Assembly (NCBI GenBank): GCA_964543475.1
Contig: CAZIYJ010000007.1
Coordinates: 71,733 to 135,732 of the forward strand
DNA from: JAYSYM01 sp964543475
Lineage (GTDB): Bacteria; Bdellovibrionota; Bdellovibrionia; Bdellovibrionales; JAMPXM01
Direction: 5' to 3'
Length of the DNA stretch: 64,000 nt
Positions 42,912 to 50,902 of this stretch are shown here, piece by piece. Under the pieces are notes generated by a model, which saw nothing but the letters and a program-made list of their open reading frames with translations, ran no database searches and was not told the origin of the DNA. Each line of letters starts with the position of its first letter. The stretch's first letter is position 1. Made by a program: the position numbers and the translations under genes.

Positions 42912-43732
42912 TGAACAATTTCTTTAAGTTAACACTCATTATATTGGTAGCGTTGTCTCTGACAGGTTGCGCGTCGATAAACAAAAAGCTCAAAGCTCTG
43001 TTTGGAAAAGACAAACCGTCAGAAGCTGTCGCGACTGCAGTAAAGCCAACGACTCCTCGATTTAGCGAAGAAGATAACTATAAAATCGGCGCCGAACGTC
43101 AATATAAGAGAATGAACAAAGAGCAATTCGAATCTGATGCGCAAGTGGGCGATACAGCAGGTAGCCTTTGGGTGATGGAAGGGCAGGGTGCCTATCTCTT
43201 TGCTCAAAATACAAAACGCTTAGCCGGGGATTTCGTTAACATCAATATCGAAGGGCCGCCACAGCAACAACTTCAAACAAAATCAAATGTGATTGCAAAG
43301 CTTTTAAAAAAGCTTGAGCGCGGAAATGAACCAGCGCCAAGCCTTCGTAATCCTGCAAGCAAAGCTGCACCTGCAGCGGGACAGGCAGCGAATCAACAAG
43401 CAGTTAACGTCGATCAAAATGGTGCGAGTCCAAATCCTCCACCGGTCGCTGGTCAAGATGGTGCAGCAGCACCGGGCGATCAAGCACAGAAGCCAAACAG
43501 TTCAAACTTCGATGTGTCTCAAGTTCCGGCTCGAATTGTTGAAACTCTTAAAGATGGTAGCTACCGCGTAAAGGGTTCTCAGCAATTTATGATTGGAAAG
43601 CGTGAATACAAAGTGATCGTGACGGGAATTATTCGTCCAGAAGATTTCAACGAAGATGGAACGAGTGCCACAAAAATTCTTGATGGTCAGTTTGATATTG
43701 TGAGCAACAAGAAAGGCGTTACTACTTTATGA
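42908..43732 (+). CDS. flgH: Flagellar L-ring lipoprotein FlgH
   Basis: A 274-residue outer-membrane L-ring protein with lipobox SLTGC (Cys about 20). LAGDFVNINIEGPP and the C-terminal VPARIVETLKDGSYRVKGSQQFMIGKREYKVIVTGIIRPEDF match FlgH. An unusual Ala/Gln/Pro-rich insert (about residues 142-190) lies between these parts. Overlaps flgA and flgI by four bases each. Confidence 0.92.
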   Translation: MMNNFFKLTLIILVALSLTGCASINKKLKALFGKDKPSEAVATAVKPTTPRFSEEDNYKIGAERQYKRMNKEQFESDAQVGDTAGSLWVMEGQGAYLFAQNTKRLAGDFVNINIEGPPQQQLQTKSNVIAKLLKKLERGNEPAPSLRNPASKAAPAAGQAANQQAVNVDQNGASPNPPPVAGQDGAAAPGDQAQKPNSSNFDVSQVPARIVETLKDGSYRVKGSQQFMIGKREYKVIVTGIIRPEDFNEDGTSATKILDGQFDIVSNKKGVTTL

Positions 43733-44748
43733 GAACCCAATTAAGAACGTTTTTCTTGCTTCAAGTTACAATCCTTATCGTCGCAATGGCGATCAGTGCG
43801 CAAGCGGCGCGAATAAAGGATATCGCGAATGTACGTGGTGTCCGTGACAACCAATTGATCGGCTACGGCGTTGTTGTTGGACTTAAGGGAACTGGCGACA
43901 GCAAAGCGGAGTTCACAAATAAATCTGTGAGTCGTATGCTCGATAAACTTGGAATCAAACTTGAAGAAAAAGATGTTGCTAGTAAAAACGTAGCGGCAGT
44001 GTTGATCACAGCGACACTTCCTCCGTTCGCTCGGGCCGGAAACAAACTTGATATTAACGTGGCTTCAATTGGTGATTCATCAAGCTTAGCCGGAGGCACA
44101 CTTATTCAGTCGCCTCTAAGGGCAGCGGATCAGCAAGTGTATGCAGTAGCTCAAGGCTCAGTCTTAGTTGGCTCGGGGGCCGATGCACACGTGACGTCTG
44201 GCCGACTGCCAAATGGTGCAATTATCGAACGAGACATCGGCGAAGATTTTACGGCTCGAAAAATGTTCCGACTCACTTTACACAATCCTGATTTCACAAC
44301 AGCTGCTCGTTTGTCAAAGCGGGTGAACATGGATCTTGGCGGGAAATACGCTACAGCAAAGGATGCTGGGACTGTCGACGTGATCGTGCCGTTTACTTAC
44401 GAAGGCAAGGCCGTTGAAATGTTAGCGCTCATCGAAGGCCTCGATGTCACTCCTGATACACGTGCAAAAGTTGTTGTGAATGAAAAAACGGGAACTGTAG
44501 TTATTGGTGACACCGTAAAGATCTCTCGCGTAGCGATCAGCCACGGAGAACTTTCGGTTAAGGTGGGCGCGTCTAGTACCAAGGGGAAAGACCAGGGTGA
44601 TCGAGTCGCTGTACTAGACACAGGTACCAGTGTTGGTGATCTAGTGAAGGCGTTGAACAGTCTCGGAGTCTCTCCGAAAGACCTGATCACGATCCTCCAG
44701 AACATCAAGGCAGCAGGCGCTCTCCAGGGAGAGCTAGAAATTCTGTAA
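43729..44748 (+). CDS. flgI: Flagellar P-ring protein FlgI
   Basis: A 339-residue periplasmic P-ring protein with signal peptide ending AQA. RIKDIANVRGVRDNQLIGYGVVVGLKGTGD at the N-terminus, LPPFARAGNKLDINVASIGDSSSLAGGTLIQSPL, and C-terminal LVKALNSLGVSPKDLITILQNIKAAGALQGELEIL are all diagnostic. Immediately followed by about 300 bases of structured non-coding DNA before flgJ. Confidence 0.97.
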   Translation: MRTQLRTFFLLQVTILIVAMAISAQAARIKDIANVRGVRDNQLIGYGVVVGLKGTGDSKAEFTNKSVSRMLDKLGIKLEEKDVASKNVAAVLITATLPPFARAGNKLDINVASIGDSSSLAGGTLIQSPLRAADQQVYAVAQGSVLVGSGADAHVTSGRLPNGAIIERDIGEDFTARKMFRLTLHNPDFTTAARLSKRVNMDLGGKYATAKDAGTVDVIVPFTYEGKAVEMLALIEGLDVTPDTRAKVVVNEKTGTVVIGDTVKISRVAISHGELSVKVGASSTKGKDQGDRVAVLDTGTSVGDLVKALNSLGVSPKDLITILQNIKAAGALQGELEIL

Positions 44749-44800
44749 AGGTATTTAGAATTTGTGAATTTAATTATAAACTAAAGAGGTAACACAAAAA

Positions 44801-45007
44801 TTGTATCTGAACATGGATGTACAGATACAACGGGGGAGAGTGAGTTAGAGATCGCTAACCAGGATGGTTCAAGAGTCACTAAGTCAGTTTCGAGCAGGAA
44901 ACAGGAATAGAATCAGCGAGTAAGCCAAGGAATGGCAAAACGCTAACAGGCTCAAGCAAAGTGCAGGATGCACGAATGATTTCAGACCCACCTCCCCCAA
45001 TTTTTTT
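44801..45007 (+). ncRNA. Candidate CsrA-sequestering RNA (CsrB/RsmY-like) between flgI and flgJ
   Basis: Hairpins each presenting GGA in the loop: TTGTATCTG...CAGATACAA with an inner ACA-TGGA-TGT (44801-44830, close to the published CsrA-binding consensus), AACC-AGGAT-GGTT (44857-44869), GCCA-AGGAA-TGGC (44924-44936) and GTGC-AGGAT-GCAC (44961-44973). GTTTC-N6-GAAAC (44887-44902) adds two more GGA sites at or beside its stem. GGGGGAG-a-GTG (44832-44842) pairs with CACCTCCCCC (44989-44998), enclosing the last four hairpins, and T7 follows (45001-45007) as in an intrinsic terminator. No open frame crosses the region. csrA and fliW are encoded 4.5 kb downstream in the same cluster. No promoter was recognised, so it could be processed from the operon transcript. 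It could instead be a CsrA-responsive leader of flgJ. Confidence 0.6.
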
Positions 45008-45021
45008 CTAAGTGTCACCTC

Positions 45022-45053
45022 CGAGAAATTCCTAAAAGGAAAATCGGTCTCGG
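45022..45053 (+). promoter_or_regulatory. Hairpin over the flgJ ribosome-binding region
   Basis: CCGAGA (45021-45026) pairs with TCTCGG (45048-45053) directly before the flgJ ATG, with an inner TTCC-TAAAA-GGAA stem that would hide the AAAGGA ribosome site. The GGA could be an extra CsrA contact. Translational control of flgJ is inferred. Confidence 0.4.
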
Positions 45054-45857
45054 ATGAAAACTCTCGGTCTCAATAAAGTAACAATGGCTGAACCTTCTCA
45101 AGGGAGAGAGAAAGCCGTTCGTGCGCGAGAAGACCAATTAAACTTTTCTGCTTCCGCACCAGAAGCTCCTCGTAACGAGAAGATCGACGAAGTCGCAAGA
45201 ATGTATGAAAAACAATTCTTGCGCGAAATGGTCAAAGCAATGCGCTCAACTGTTTCAGAAAGCGAACTTGTCCCGCAAAGTATGGGCGAAAAAATCTATC
45301 GCTCACAAATGGATGAAGAGTACGTTGAACAGTGGAGTGAAAAAGGCGGCGTAGGTCTTTCGAACATGATTTACGACCAAATCATGGATCGCTATTTCAA
45401 AAAACCAGAGTCTGCAAAGTCTCTTGGTCAACAAGGGCCGATCCAAATTTCAAACCGTGATATCGCAAAAGCAATGCGTGTAGAAGGTGGTCGTCCACAG
45501 CAAACTTCTGTAAAGATTGATCTTCAAACGGACCCATCAAAGCCGCAATCATCTGCACAGGTTCAGGTGCCTTGGGATGCGACCTTAGTCACTAAAACCA
45601 GGCTTCCAGACGGAAAGAACGCAGTAGTTCTCGACCATGGAGCAGGTATGCGCTCAACTTTTATTTTTGATGGTGTGCCCTCGGCCTTAGAGCCAGGCTC
45701 AAAAATAGTGCGCGGGACCTCGGTCGGAGTGCTGAGCCCTGAAAATAATTCCTTCATTTGGAATATGACCGACGTCGAGCATAAGAGCGCGTTAAGCCCT
45801 GCTGCAGAGGGAAATACGGTCCCGGACTTAAGTGGACCATCGAAAGAAAGTTTGTAA
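45054..45857 (+). CDS. flgJ: FlgJ-like rod-binding protein fused to a degenerate LytM-like domain
   Basis: A 267-residue rod cap protein. The rod-binding domain (about 44-115) shows VARMYEKQFLREMVKAMRSTV and SMGEKIYRSQMDEEYVEQWSEKGGVGLSNMIYDQI. In place of the muramidase domain of enterobacterial FlgJ, residues about 172-240 (LPDGKNAVVLDHGAGMRSTFIFDG...EPGSKIVRGTSVGVLSPENNSFIWNM) resemble the M23/LytM fold, but only one likely metal His (His195) is seen, and the HxH motif is missing. The domain is probably a non-catalytic peptidoglycan-binding or adaptor module. Start lies after a hairpin and the candidate RNA. Confidence 0.8.
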   Translation: MKTLGLNKVTMAEPSQGREKAVRAREDQLNFSASAPEAPRNEKIDEVARMYEKQFLREMVKAMRSTVSESELVPQSMGEKIYRSQMDEEYVEQWSEKGGVGLSNMIYDQIMDRYFKKPESAKSLGQQGPIQISNRDIAKAMRVEGGRPQQTSVKIDLQTDPSKPQSSAQVQVPWDATLVTKTRLPDGKNAVVLDHGAGMRSTFIFDGVPSALEPGSKIVRGTSVGVLSPENNSFIWNMTDVEHKSALSPAAEGNTVPDLSGPSKESL

Positions 45858-45931
45858 TATTATGCTTAGCGTCCTGTCTCAATATGATACTCTAGTAGAG
45901 ATAGCCAAAGCGTTAGTTTCAGGAGGATTAG

Positions 45932-46276
45932 ATGAAAATTTCGAATAAACCAACAGGTAGCCAGTTACCAACTTCTGATGCGGCTGCAAGTACACAGGCG
46001 AATAAATCTAATCGTGCAAGTAGTGCTGGTGTTGATGCAATTCTCACGAAATCAACTGGCAAGTCTCCTGGTGCGGCTAACTCAACTCGCGTTGATGTTT
46101 CAGAGCGCGGTCAGCAAGTTAGAAAAGCAAAAGAAATCGCCAGCAAAGATCTTAACTCGGTCGACGAAGCAAAGGTTGCTCGTTTTCAGAAGATGATCGA
46201 TGAAGGTAAATACAAAGTTGATGCTGAGGCGATCGCAGATCGCTTGGTAGATGAACAAATGAATATGCCTTCTTAA
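45932..46276 (+). CDS. flgM: Anti-sigma-28 factor FlgM
   Basis: A 114-residue, largely disordered protein with the FlgM C-terminal pattern: DVSERGQQVRKAKEIASK...DEAKVARFQKMIDEGKYKVDAEAIADRLVDEQM, which binds and holds the flagellar sigma factor until the hook is finished. The N-terminal 60 residues are Ser/Ala/Thr-rich. Strong AGGAGG upstream of the start. Its presence implies a FliA-type sigma elsewhere. Confidence 0.88.
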   Translation: MKISNKPTGSQLPTSDAAASTQANKSNRASSAGVDAILTKSTGKSPGAANSTRVDVSERGQQVRKAKEIASKDLNSVDEAKVARFQKMIDEGKYKVDAEAIADRLVDEQMNMPS

Positions 46277-46345
46277 ATTAGAATACAGAATTCGGGGCCT
46301 TCGAGGATTGAAGGCTCAACCTAACATTTTTCGGGGGAACCACGG

Positions 46346-46876
46346 ATGGAGCCCAACAAGCTAAACCTCAACACACAAGAACTTTTCAATGCTCTTGCGG
46401 ACAATCTTGATCAGCAAGTAAAAGTTTATCGTGCACTTCTTGAAGTTGTTCGTAAAGAACGAGAAGTTCTCGTTGCCGCACAAATCGAGCAGCTCAATGA
46501 AAACAATAAAACAAAAGAAGCAATCTTAGTAAAAGTTCGATCACTTGATGCTGCTCGCATTAAGTACGCTCACGATCTTGCAAATGCGGTGGGAGCTGAT
46601 CCGACTCAGCCTCGCTTACTCGAGATCGCATCAAAAATTAATTTAACAGACGGTGATCGTTTGAGAGTTCTTCATTCGACTCTTGAACTCTTAGTTAAAC
46701 GCTTAAGCGAAATTAACAAAGGAAACGAGACACTGGTGCAGGCAGCTTTGCAAAACGTGTCGGGCGCAATTGAGTCAATCAAAGGCACCCTTCAAGCAAA
46801 GCCTACATACGGAAAAAAAGGGGCATTGGTCACCAGCCCTCAAAATGGTGAACACTTGGTTAGCAAGGACGTTTAG
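46346..46876 (+). CDS. flgN: Flagellar export chaperone FlgN-like
   Basis: A 176-residue all-helical coiled-coil protein. LNTQELFNALADNLDQQVKVYRALLEVVRKEREVLVAAQIEQLNENNKTKEAILVKVR has the FlgN pattern. It delivers FlgK and FlgL to the export gate, consistent with its position just before flgK. Five bases separate it from flgK. Confidence 0.82.
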   Translation: MEPNKLNLNTQELFNALADNLDQQVKVYRALLEVVRKEREVLVAAQIEQLNENNKTKEAILVKVRSLDAARIKYAHDLANAVGADPTQPRLLEIASKINLTDGDRLRVLHSTLELLVKRLSEINKGNETLVQAALQNVSGAIESIKGTLQAKPTYGKKGALVTSPQNGEHLVSKDV

Positions 46877-46880
46877 TTAA

Positions 46881-48308
46881 ATGGGCGGCAAGATTCACGG
46901 AATGCTTGATGTAGGTAAGCGCTCTCTGGCAAACAGCCAGACGGCCTTGCAGACTGTTGGGCATAACATCGCGAATAAGAGTACTGAAGGGTACTCGCGC
47001 CAGCGTGTTGAGATTCAGTCGAATCTGCCCATCGGTACCGGAAAAATTCGAGTAGGCATGGGAGCAAAAGCTTCAAACATTACTCGAATTAATAACCCGC
47101 ACCTTGAAAAGCAAATCGGTAAAGAGCAATCGAACCTGGGTTTCCTCAATGGGAAAATGGATGCTCTTTCTCGCGTTGAACAAGTTTATAACGAGCAAGT
47201 GAACAAGGGCTTAAATCATTTCATGGGTGATTTCTTTAACTCTATGCGAGAGCTTTCGAATAATCCTGAGAGCCATGCGACTCGTTCACTAGTTAAAGAA
47301 ACGGCTGACTACTTAACAAAAGACTTCAAGCGCGTTAATACTCAGCTTAAAGAAATTCAAAAAGACATCGACTTCCAAATCACCACTCAGGTTAACGAGA
47401 TTAACCAAATGGCCGAAGAGGTCGCTTCGTTGAACGAAAAAATTCAGATGGTCGAGATTAACGGAACCAATGCCAACGATGAGCGTGATCGTCGCGACCT
47501 TTTAGTTAAAAAAATCGGCGAGAAGATGAATATCAATCACGCCGAAGGTAAAGACGGAACGGTTACCATTCGCGCAGGCAATACCGGAATATTAGTTGCC
47601 GGTAGCGACTTCAAAAAACTTTCAGTGCAATCAACTCCTGAGTCTGACACAAAGGGCGAAGGCAACGTTGATGTGTTTTATCATAATTCAGACCGCTCAA
47701 CTCCAGTGAAGATGACTGCGCAAATCAATGGTGGATCAGTTGGTGGCCTACTCGAAGTTCGCGATCAAACGATTGGTGAGCTCTTAAATGAAACTGATGA
47801 GCTCGCTTACACGATGGCTTCTCAGATCAACGAAGTTCACCGCTTTGGTGTTGATGGGACGAACAAGTTTGGCTTTAATTTCTTTGACCAGCCGACTCAA
47901 GTTCGTCACGCCTCTGAAAATTTAAAAGTGAGTAAAGATATTATCGACAATCCGGCTCGAATTGCTTCGGCAGCTGCGCAAAATTCTCCTGGAGATAACC
48001 GCGTTGCTAACTTTATTTCGAACCTTCAGTTCGAAAAAGTTATGGGTAACGGAAACACGATGGACGACTTTTACAATGGCATGGTCGGTAAGATCGGTGT
48101 CATTACTCAAAGAGCTGATTTAGCTCAGAAGTCACAAAACGACATTTTGAAAAATTTGAGTAATATTCGTGAGAGCGTAAGCGGTGTGAGTTTAGATGAA
48201 GAAACGACGAAGATGATTGAGTTCCAAAAGGGATTCGATGCATCAGCTCGTCTCATCCGAACAGCCGATGAAATGTTTGATACAGTTTTAAACTTAAAGC
48301 GAATGTAG
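46881..48308 (+). CDS. flgK: Hook-filament junction protein FlgK (HAP1)
   Basis: A 475-residue junction protein. N-terminal GKRSLANSQTALQTVGHNIANKSTEGYSRQRVEIQS and C-terminal GVSLDEETTKMIEFQKGFDASARLIRTADEMFDTVLNL are diagnostic. The middle shows VNEINQMAEEVASLNEKIQMVEINGTNANDERDRRDLLVKKIGE. It is shorter than enterobacterial FlgK because the variable surface domain is reduced. Confidence 0.96.
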   Translation: MGGKIHGMLDVGKRSLANSQTALQTVGHNIANKSTEGYSRQRVEIQSNLPIGTGKIRVGMGAKASNITRINNPHLEKQIGKEQSNLGFLNGKMDALSRVEQVYNEQVNKGLNHFMGDFFNSMRELSNNPESHATRSLVKETADYLTKDFKRVNTQLKEIQKDIDFQITTQVNEINQMAEEVASLNEKIQMVEINGTNANDERDRRDLLVKKIGEKMNINHAEGKDGTVTIRAGNTGILVAGSDFKKLSVQSTPESDTKGEGNVDVFYHNSDRSTPVKMTAQINGGSVGGLLEVRDQTIGELLNETDELAYTMASQINEVHRFGVDGTNKFGFNFFDQPTQVRHASENLKVSKDIIDNPARIASAAAQNSPGDNRVANFISNLQFEKVMGNGNTMDDFYNGMVGKIGVITQRADLAQKSQNDILKNLSNIRESVSGVSLDEETTKMIEFQKGFDASARLIRTADEMFDTVLNLKRM

Positions 48309-48332
48309 CCAAAGAAAGTAATAGTTAGATAA

Positions 48333-49421
48333 ATGAGAATCGCAGACAAAATGAATTATGATCAAGTAACCTCCAATCTTTCGAAGAATCGAACAGATAT
48401 GGCCGAGTTACAAAATCAGGCGGCTACACAAAAGCGTGTGACCAAACCGTCTGATGATCCATTAGCTGCAGCTCGAGTTCTCGCTGGCAAAATCGATATC
48501 AATAGCAACAATCAGTTCGTGAAGAGCGTGAACAACGCAAAAACTTTCCTTGAGTTCTCTGAGCAATCGCTTGGTGAATTGTCTGATGCAATTTCACGTG
48601 CAAAAGAACTGGCGATTAACCAGTCAAACGATGCTTCAGCTAACGATGGCACTCGCAAAGTTGTTGCGACTGAGATTGCTCAATTAAAAGATCAAATCAT
48701 TCAGGTCGGAAACCGAAAAATGGGTGACCGCTACTTATTCGGCGGATTCAAAACTAATCGGCCGCCATTTGATCGTGAAGGCAACTACAAGGGTGATGAC
48801 GGCGAAATGCATATCATCATCAACAAAGACGCCTCGGTTGCGATGAACATTCCTGGAAGCAAAGTCTTCATGGGAAAATCGGCCTTAGTAAATGCGGTCG
48901 ATCACGAGTTGCACTCGTCGCCTTATCCTCCCGGCCTTGAAAGAAAAGACGATGGCCTTCAACCAGGCAAGCCTGTTGAGTTCCGTGGCCCTGCAAGTGG
49001 CGTAGGACGTCAGGATGAGCCACAAAAACCACTGGCCGAAGAGTCGAGTGGCGCACAAAACTTAAGTGATAGTTGGAAATCGGGTGGCGTTAACGTTTTT
49101 GATGTTTTCAAAGACTTAGAAGTTGCTCTTAAAGCTAACGACAAAGCAGGTGTGCAAGATTCACTCGATAGCCTTGATGAAGCTTTGGCCCAGGTAGTTC
49201 TGGCTAGATCTTCACTTGGATCACGAGTTGCGACTTTAAATAGCGCAAGCGAGTCGCTCGGTAAGGCCCAAGTAGATAATAAGACTCTAGTTTCTAACCT
49301 TGAAGATGCCGACACTTTTCAACTAGTCAGCGATATTAATAAAACTGACAGTACCCTTAAGGCGACACTTGCGACTTCTGGCAAGCTGATCCAGCCGAGT
49401 CTCCTTGACTTTCTACGATAG
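48333..49421 (+). CDS. flgL: Hook-filament junction protein FlgL (HAP3)
   Basis: A 362-residue flagellin-like junction protein. N-terminal NRTDMAELQNQAATQKRVTKPSDDPLAAARVLAGKIDIN, FLEFSEQSLGELSDAISRAKELAINQSND and GDRYLFGGFKTNRPPFD are typical; C-terminal LEDADTFQLVSDINKTDSTLKATLATSGKLIQPSLLDFL closes the coiled coil. The central insert is Gly/Pro/Glu-rich. A terminator-like hairpin follows before csrA. Confidence 0.93.
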   Translation: MRIADKMNYDQVTSNLSKNRTDMAELQNQAATQKRVTKPSDDPLAAARVLAGKIDINSNNQFVKSVNNAKTFLEFSEQSLGELSDAISRAKELAINQSNDASANDGTRKVVATEIAQLKDQIIQVGNRKMGDRYLFGGFKTNRPPFDREGNYKGDDGEMHIIINKDASVAMNIPGSKVFMGKSALVNAVDHELHSSPYPPGLERKDDGLQPGKPVEFRGPASGVGRQDEPQKPLAEESSGAQNLSDSWKSGGVNVFDVFKDLEVALKANDKAGVQDSLDSLDEALAQVVLARSSLGSRVATLNSASESLGKAQVDNKTLVSNLEDADTFQLVSDINKTDSTLKATLATSGKLIQPSLLDFLR

Positions 49422-49469
49422 AAATAATAGCTAAGGTTCCGTTTCACAAACGCCGAAGGAAGGGCTGAA

Positions 49470-49498
49470 GCCTGTTGTTATTGCAACGGGGCCTTTTT
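49470..49498 (+). terminator. Intrinsic terminator or attenuator between flgL and csrA
   Basis: GCCTGTTG-TTATTG-CAACGGGGC (stem with one bulged G and one G-U pair) followed by a run of five T. It would reduce read-through from the flagellar operon into csrA. Confidence 0.65.
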
Positions 49499-49531
49499 AA
49501 GGACTTTGACCAGGATGGCGAAGGAGCTTGG

Positions 49532-49759
49532 ATGCTAGTTCTCACACGTAAACTCGGCGAAAGTATCGCGATCGACGATCATATCAAGATCCGAGTCGTT
49601 CAAATCAAAGGTAAGCAAGTTCGCCTTGGGATCGAAGCCCCAAAAGACACGAAGATTCACCGTGAAGAAGTCTATTTGGCAATTCAGAATCAAAATGAAC
49701 AGTCTGCAACAGCTACGTCGGACACTACTCGACAAGTAGCGAAGATGCTCAAGCCATAA
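49532..49759 (+). CDS. csrA: Carbon storage regulator CsrA
   Basis: A 75-residue RNA-binding dimer: MLVLTRKLGESIAIDDHIKIRVVQIKGKQVRLGIEAPKDTKIHREEVYLAIQ with the conserved L4/R44 binding surfaces, then a short extra tail. It binds GGA in hairpin loops and usually blocks translation. The ATG at 49532 has AAGGAG five bases before; an upstream TTG would add an unrelated 19 residues. The ribosome site itself, plus GGATGG and TTGGATG around it, gives three GGA motifs, suggesting autoregulation. Followed by a strong terminator. Confidence 0.97.
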   Translation: MLVLTRKLGESIAIDDHIKIRVVQIKGKQVRLGIEAPKDTKIHREEVYLAIQNQNEQSATATSDTTRQVAKMLKP

Positions 49760-49784
49760 GTCAGATCAAAATTTTGTAGCGATT

Positions 49785-49811
49785 AAAAGGCACCACGTGG
49801 TGCCTTTTTTC
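49785..49811 (+). terminator. Rho-independent terminator of csrA
   Basis: AAAAGGCACC-ACGT-GGTGCCTTTT, a perfect palindrome with a T run, 26 bases past the csrA stop. Confidence 0.95.
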
Positions 49812-49970
49812 TTGCATCGAGTCCTTTTTCATCTCCATACTTAGACTAAGGGCTAGAGCCACGCATCGCGCGAACAGTGCTTCGTGTTTCTTTGACCTTT
49901 ATCAAGGGTTGCGGTGTCTCAGATTTGTGGCATCCTGATCTCTGTTGCGTTCTCTTAGGGGGGAGCCTGA

Positions 49971-50513
49971 ATGACGATACAAACTTCACGTTTCGGGGCT
50001 GTGACTGTAACAGCAGAAGATATCCTAGATTTCCCAGAAGGGATCTTGGGATTTGCCGATCTACGTAAGTTCGTACTTCTTGATGACCCATCTGACGAGA
50101 TCTTTGCGTGGCTTCAAAGTGCCGATTCGCCAAATGTGGCGTTCCCTGTTCTTGAACCAGAACTTTTCTCGCAAACTTATCACGTAGCTCTTACGAAACA
50201 CGACATGGAAGCATTGAACATGACGGCTAACAGCCGCACTCGCTGCTTTACGATCGTAACAATCCCAGCTGACGTCACTCAAATGACTGCAAATTTGAAG
50301 GCGCCAATTGTGATCAACATCGAAAAGAAATGTGCACGTCAGTGCGTATTACAAGACAACAACCTCGCCATCCGCGAGCCGATCTTTGTTAAGCTTCAAC
50401 AGCGAATCGTTTCTAATCCGCAGGCGCCTTTAAAGTCGCAAGCTGCTGATTGGGGAGTAGCTGTGAAACTTCCGCGCGCTGGCGGCAAGGGTGCTCCAGA
50501 CGTTTCGCTTTAG
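49971..50513 (+). CDS. fliW: Flagellar assembly factor FliW
   Basis: A 180-residue protein that binds flagellin and, when free, binds CsrA allosterically to relieve its repression. Features: FPEGILGFADLRKFVLLDDP, FAWLQSADSPNVAFPVLEP, and NLKAPIVINIEKKCARQCVLQD. The tail is about 25 residues longer than B. subtilis FliW and rich in basic residues. It begins after GGGGGGAG. It lies beyond the csrA terminator, so it must have its own promoter. Confidence 0.95.
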   Translation: MTIQTSRFGAVTVTAEDILDFPEGILGFADLRKFVLLDDPSDEIFAWLQSADSPNVAFPVLEPELFSQTYHVALTKHDMEALNMTANSRTRCFTIVTIPADVTQMTANLKAPIVINIEKKCARQCVLQDNNLAIREPIFVKLQQRIVSNPQAPLKSQAADWGVAVKLPRAGGKGAPDVSL

Positions 50514-50521
50514 TAAGTTAG

Positions 50522-50893
50522 ATGATCTTCGGTCCACTTTCAGAATCTAATCTTTTGTTACTGACCGAGAAACTCGATCAATACAAAGCCCATTACACAA
50601 TTAACGACTCGCAAATTGAAATCGCCGACTCACTAGTGCCTTTGGTTGAAAGTGAGTTAGTCAGTGTTGGTGCTTTACCTCCGCTGGAGGAAGAAGAACT
50701 CGAGCACGAAGAGTTTCTTTGCATGAAATGCGATTACATTTCAGCGAATGCAGGTACTTGTCCAACCGACGGCATGGCATTAGTTGATTATTCAACGTGG
50801 GTGGCAAATCAGGGGAAGCATTCAAATGACAAGACGATCGCGTTTGCTTTTGTCATCGTCATTGCAATTGCTATTTACTTCGCGATTTTCTAA
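50522..50893 (+). CDS. Small tail-anchored protein with zinc-ribbon-like motif
   Basis: A 123-residue protein starting eight bases after fliW. It has an acidic middle (EEEELEHEE), a Cys-x2-Cys...Cys motif (CMKCDYISANAGTCPTDG) that resembles half a zinc ribbon with the fourth ligand missing, and a C-terminal hydrophobic helix (IAFAFVIVIAIAIYFAIF) as a membrane anchor. No family recognised. The tight link with fliW suggests co-expression. Confidence 0.65.
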   Translation: MIFGPLSESNLLLLTEKLDQYKAHYTINDSQIEIADSLVPLVESELVSVGALPPLEEEELEHEEFLCMKCDYISANAGTCPTDGMALVDYSTWVANQGKHSNDKTIAFAFVIVIAIAIYFAIF

Positions 50894-50902
50894 CCCGAAC
50901 GT

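Noticed and set aside
44761..44800. Promoter for the candidate CsrA-sponge RNA (TTGTGA at 44762, TATAAA at 44775)
   Set aside because: The two hexamers are only seven bases apart, so they cannot form a normal sigma-70 promoter.
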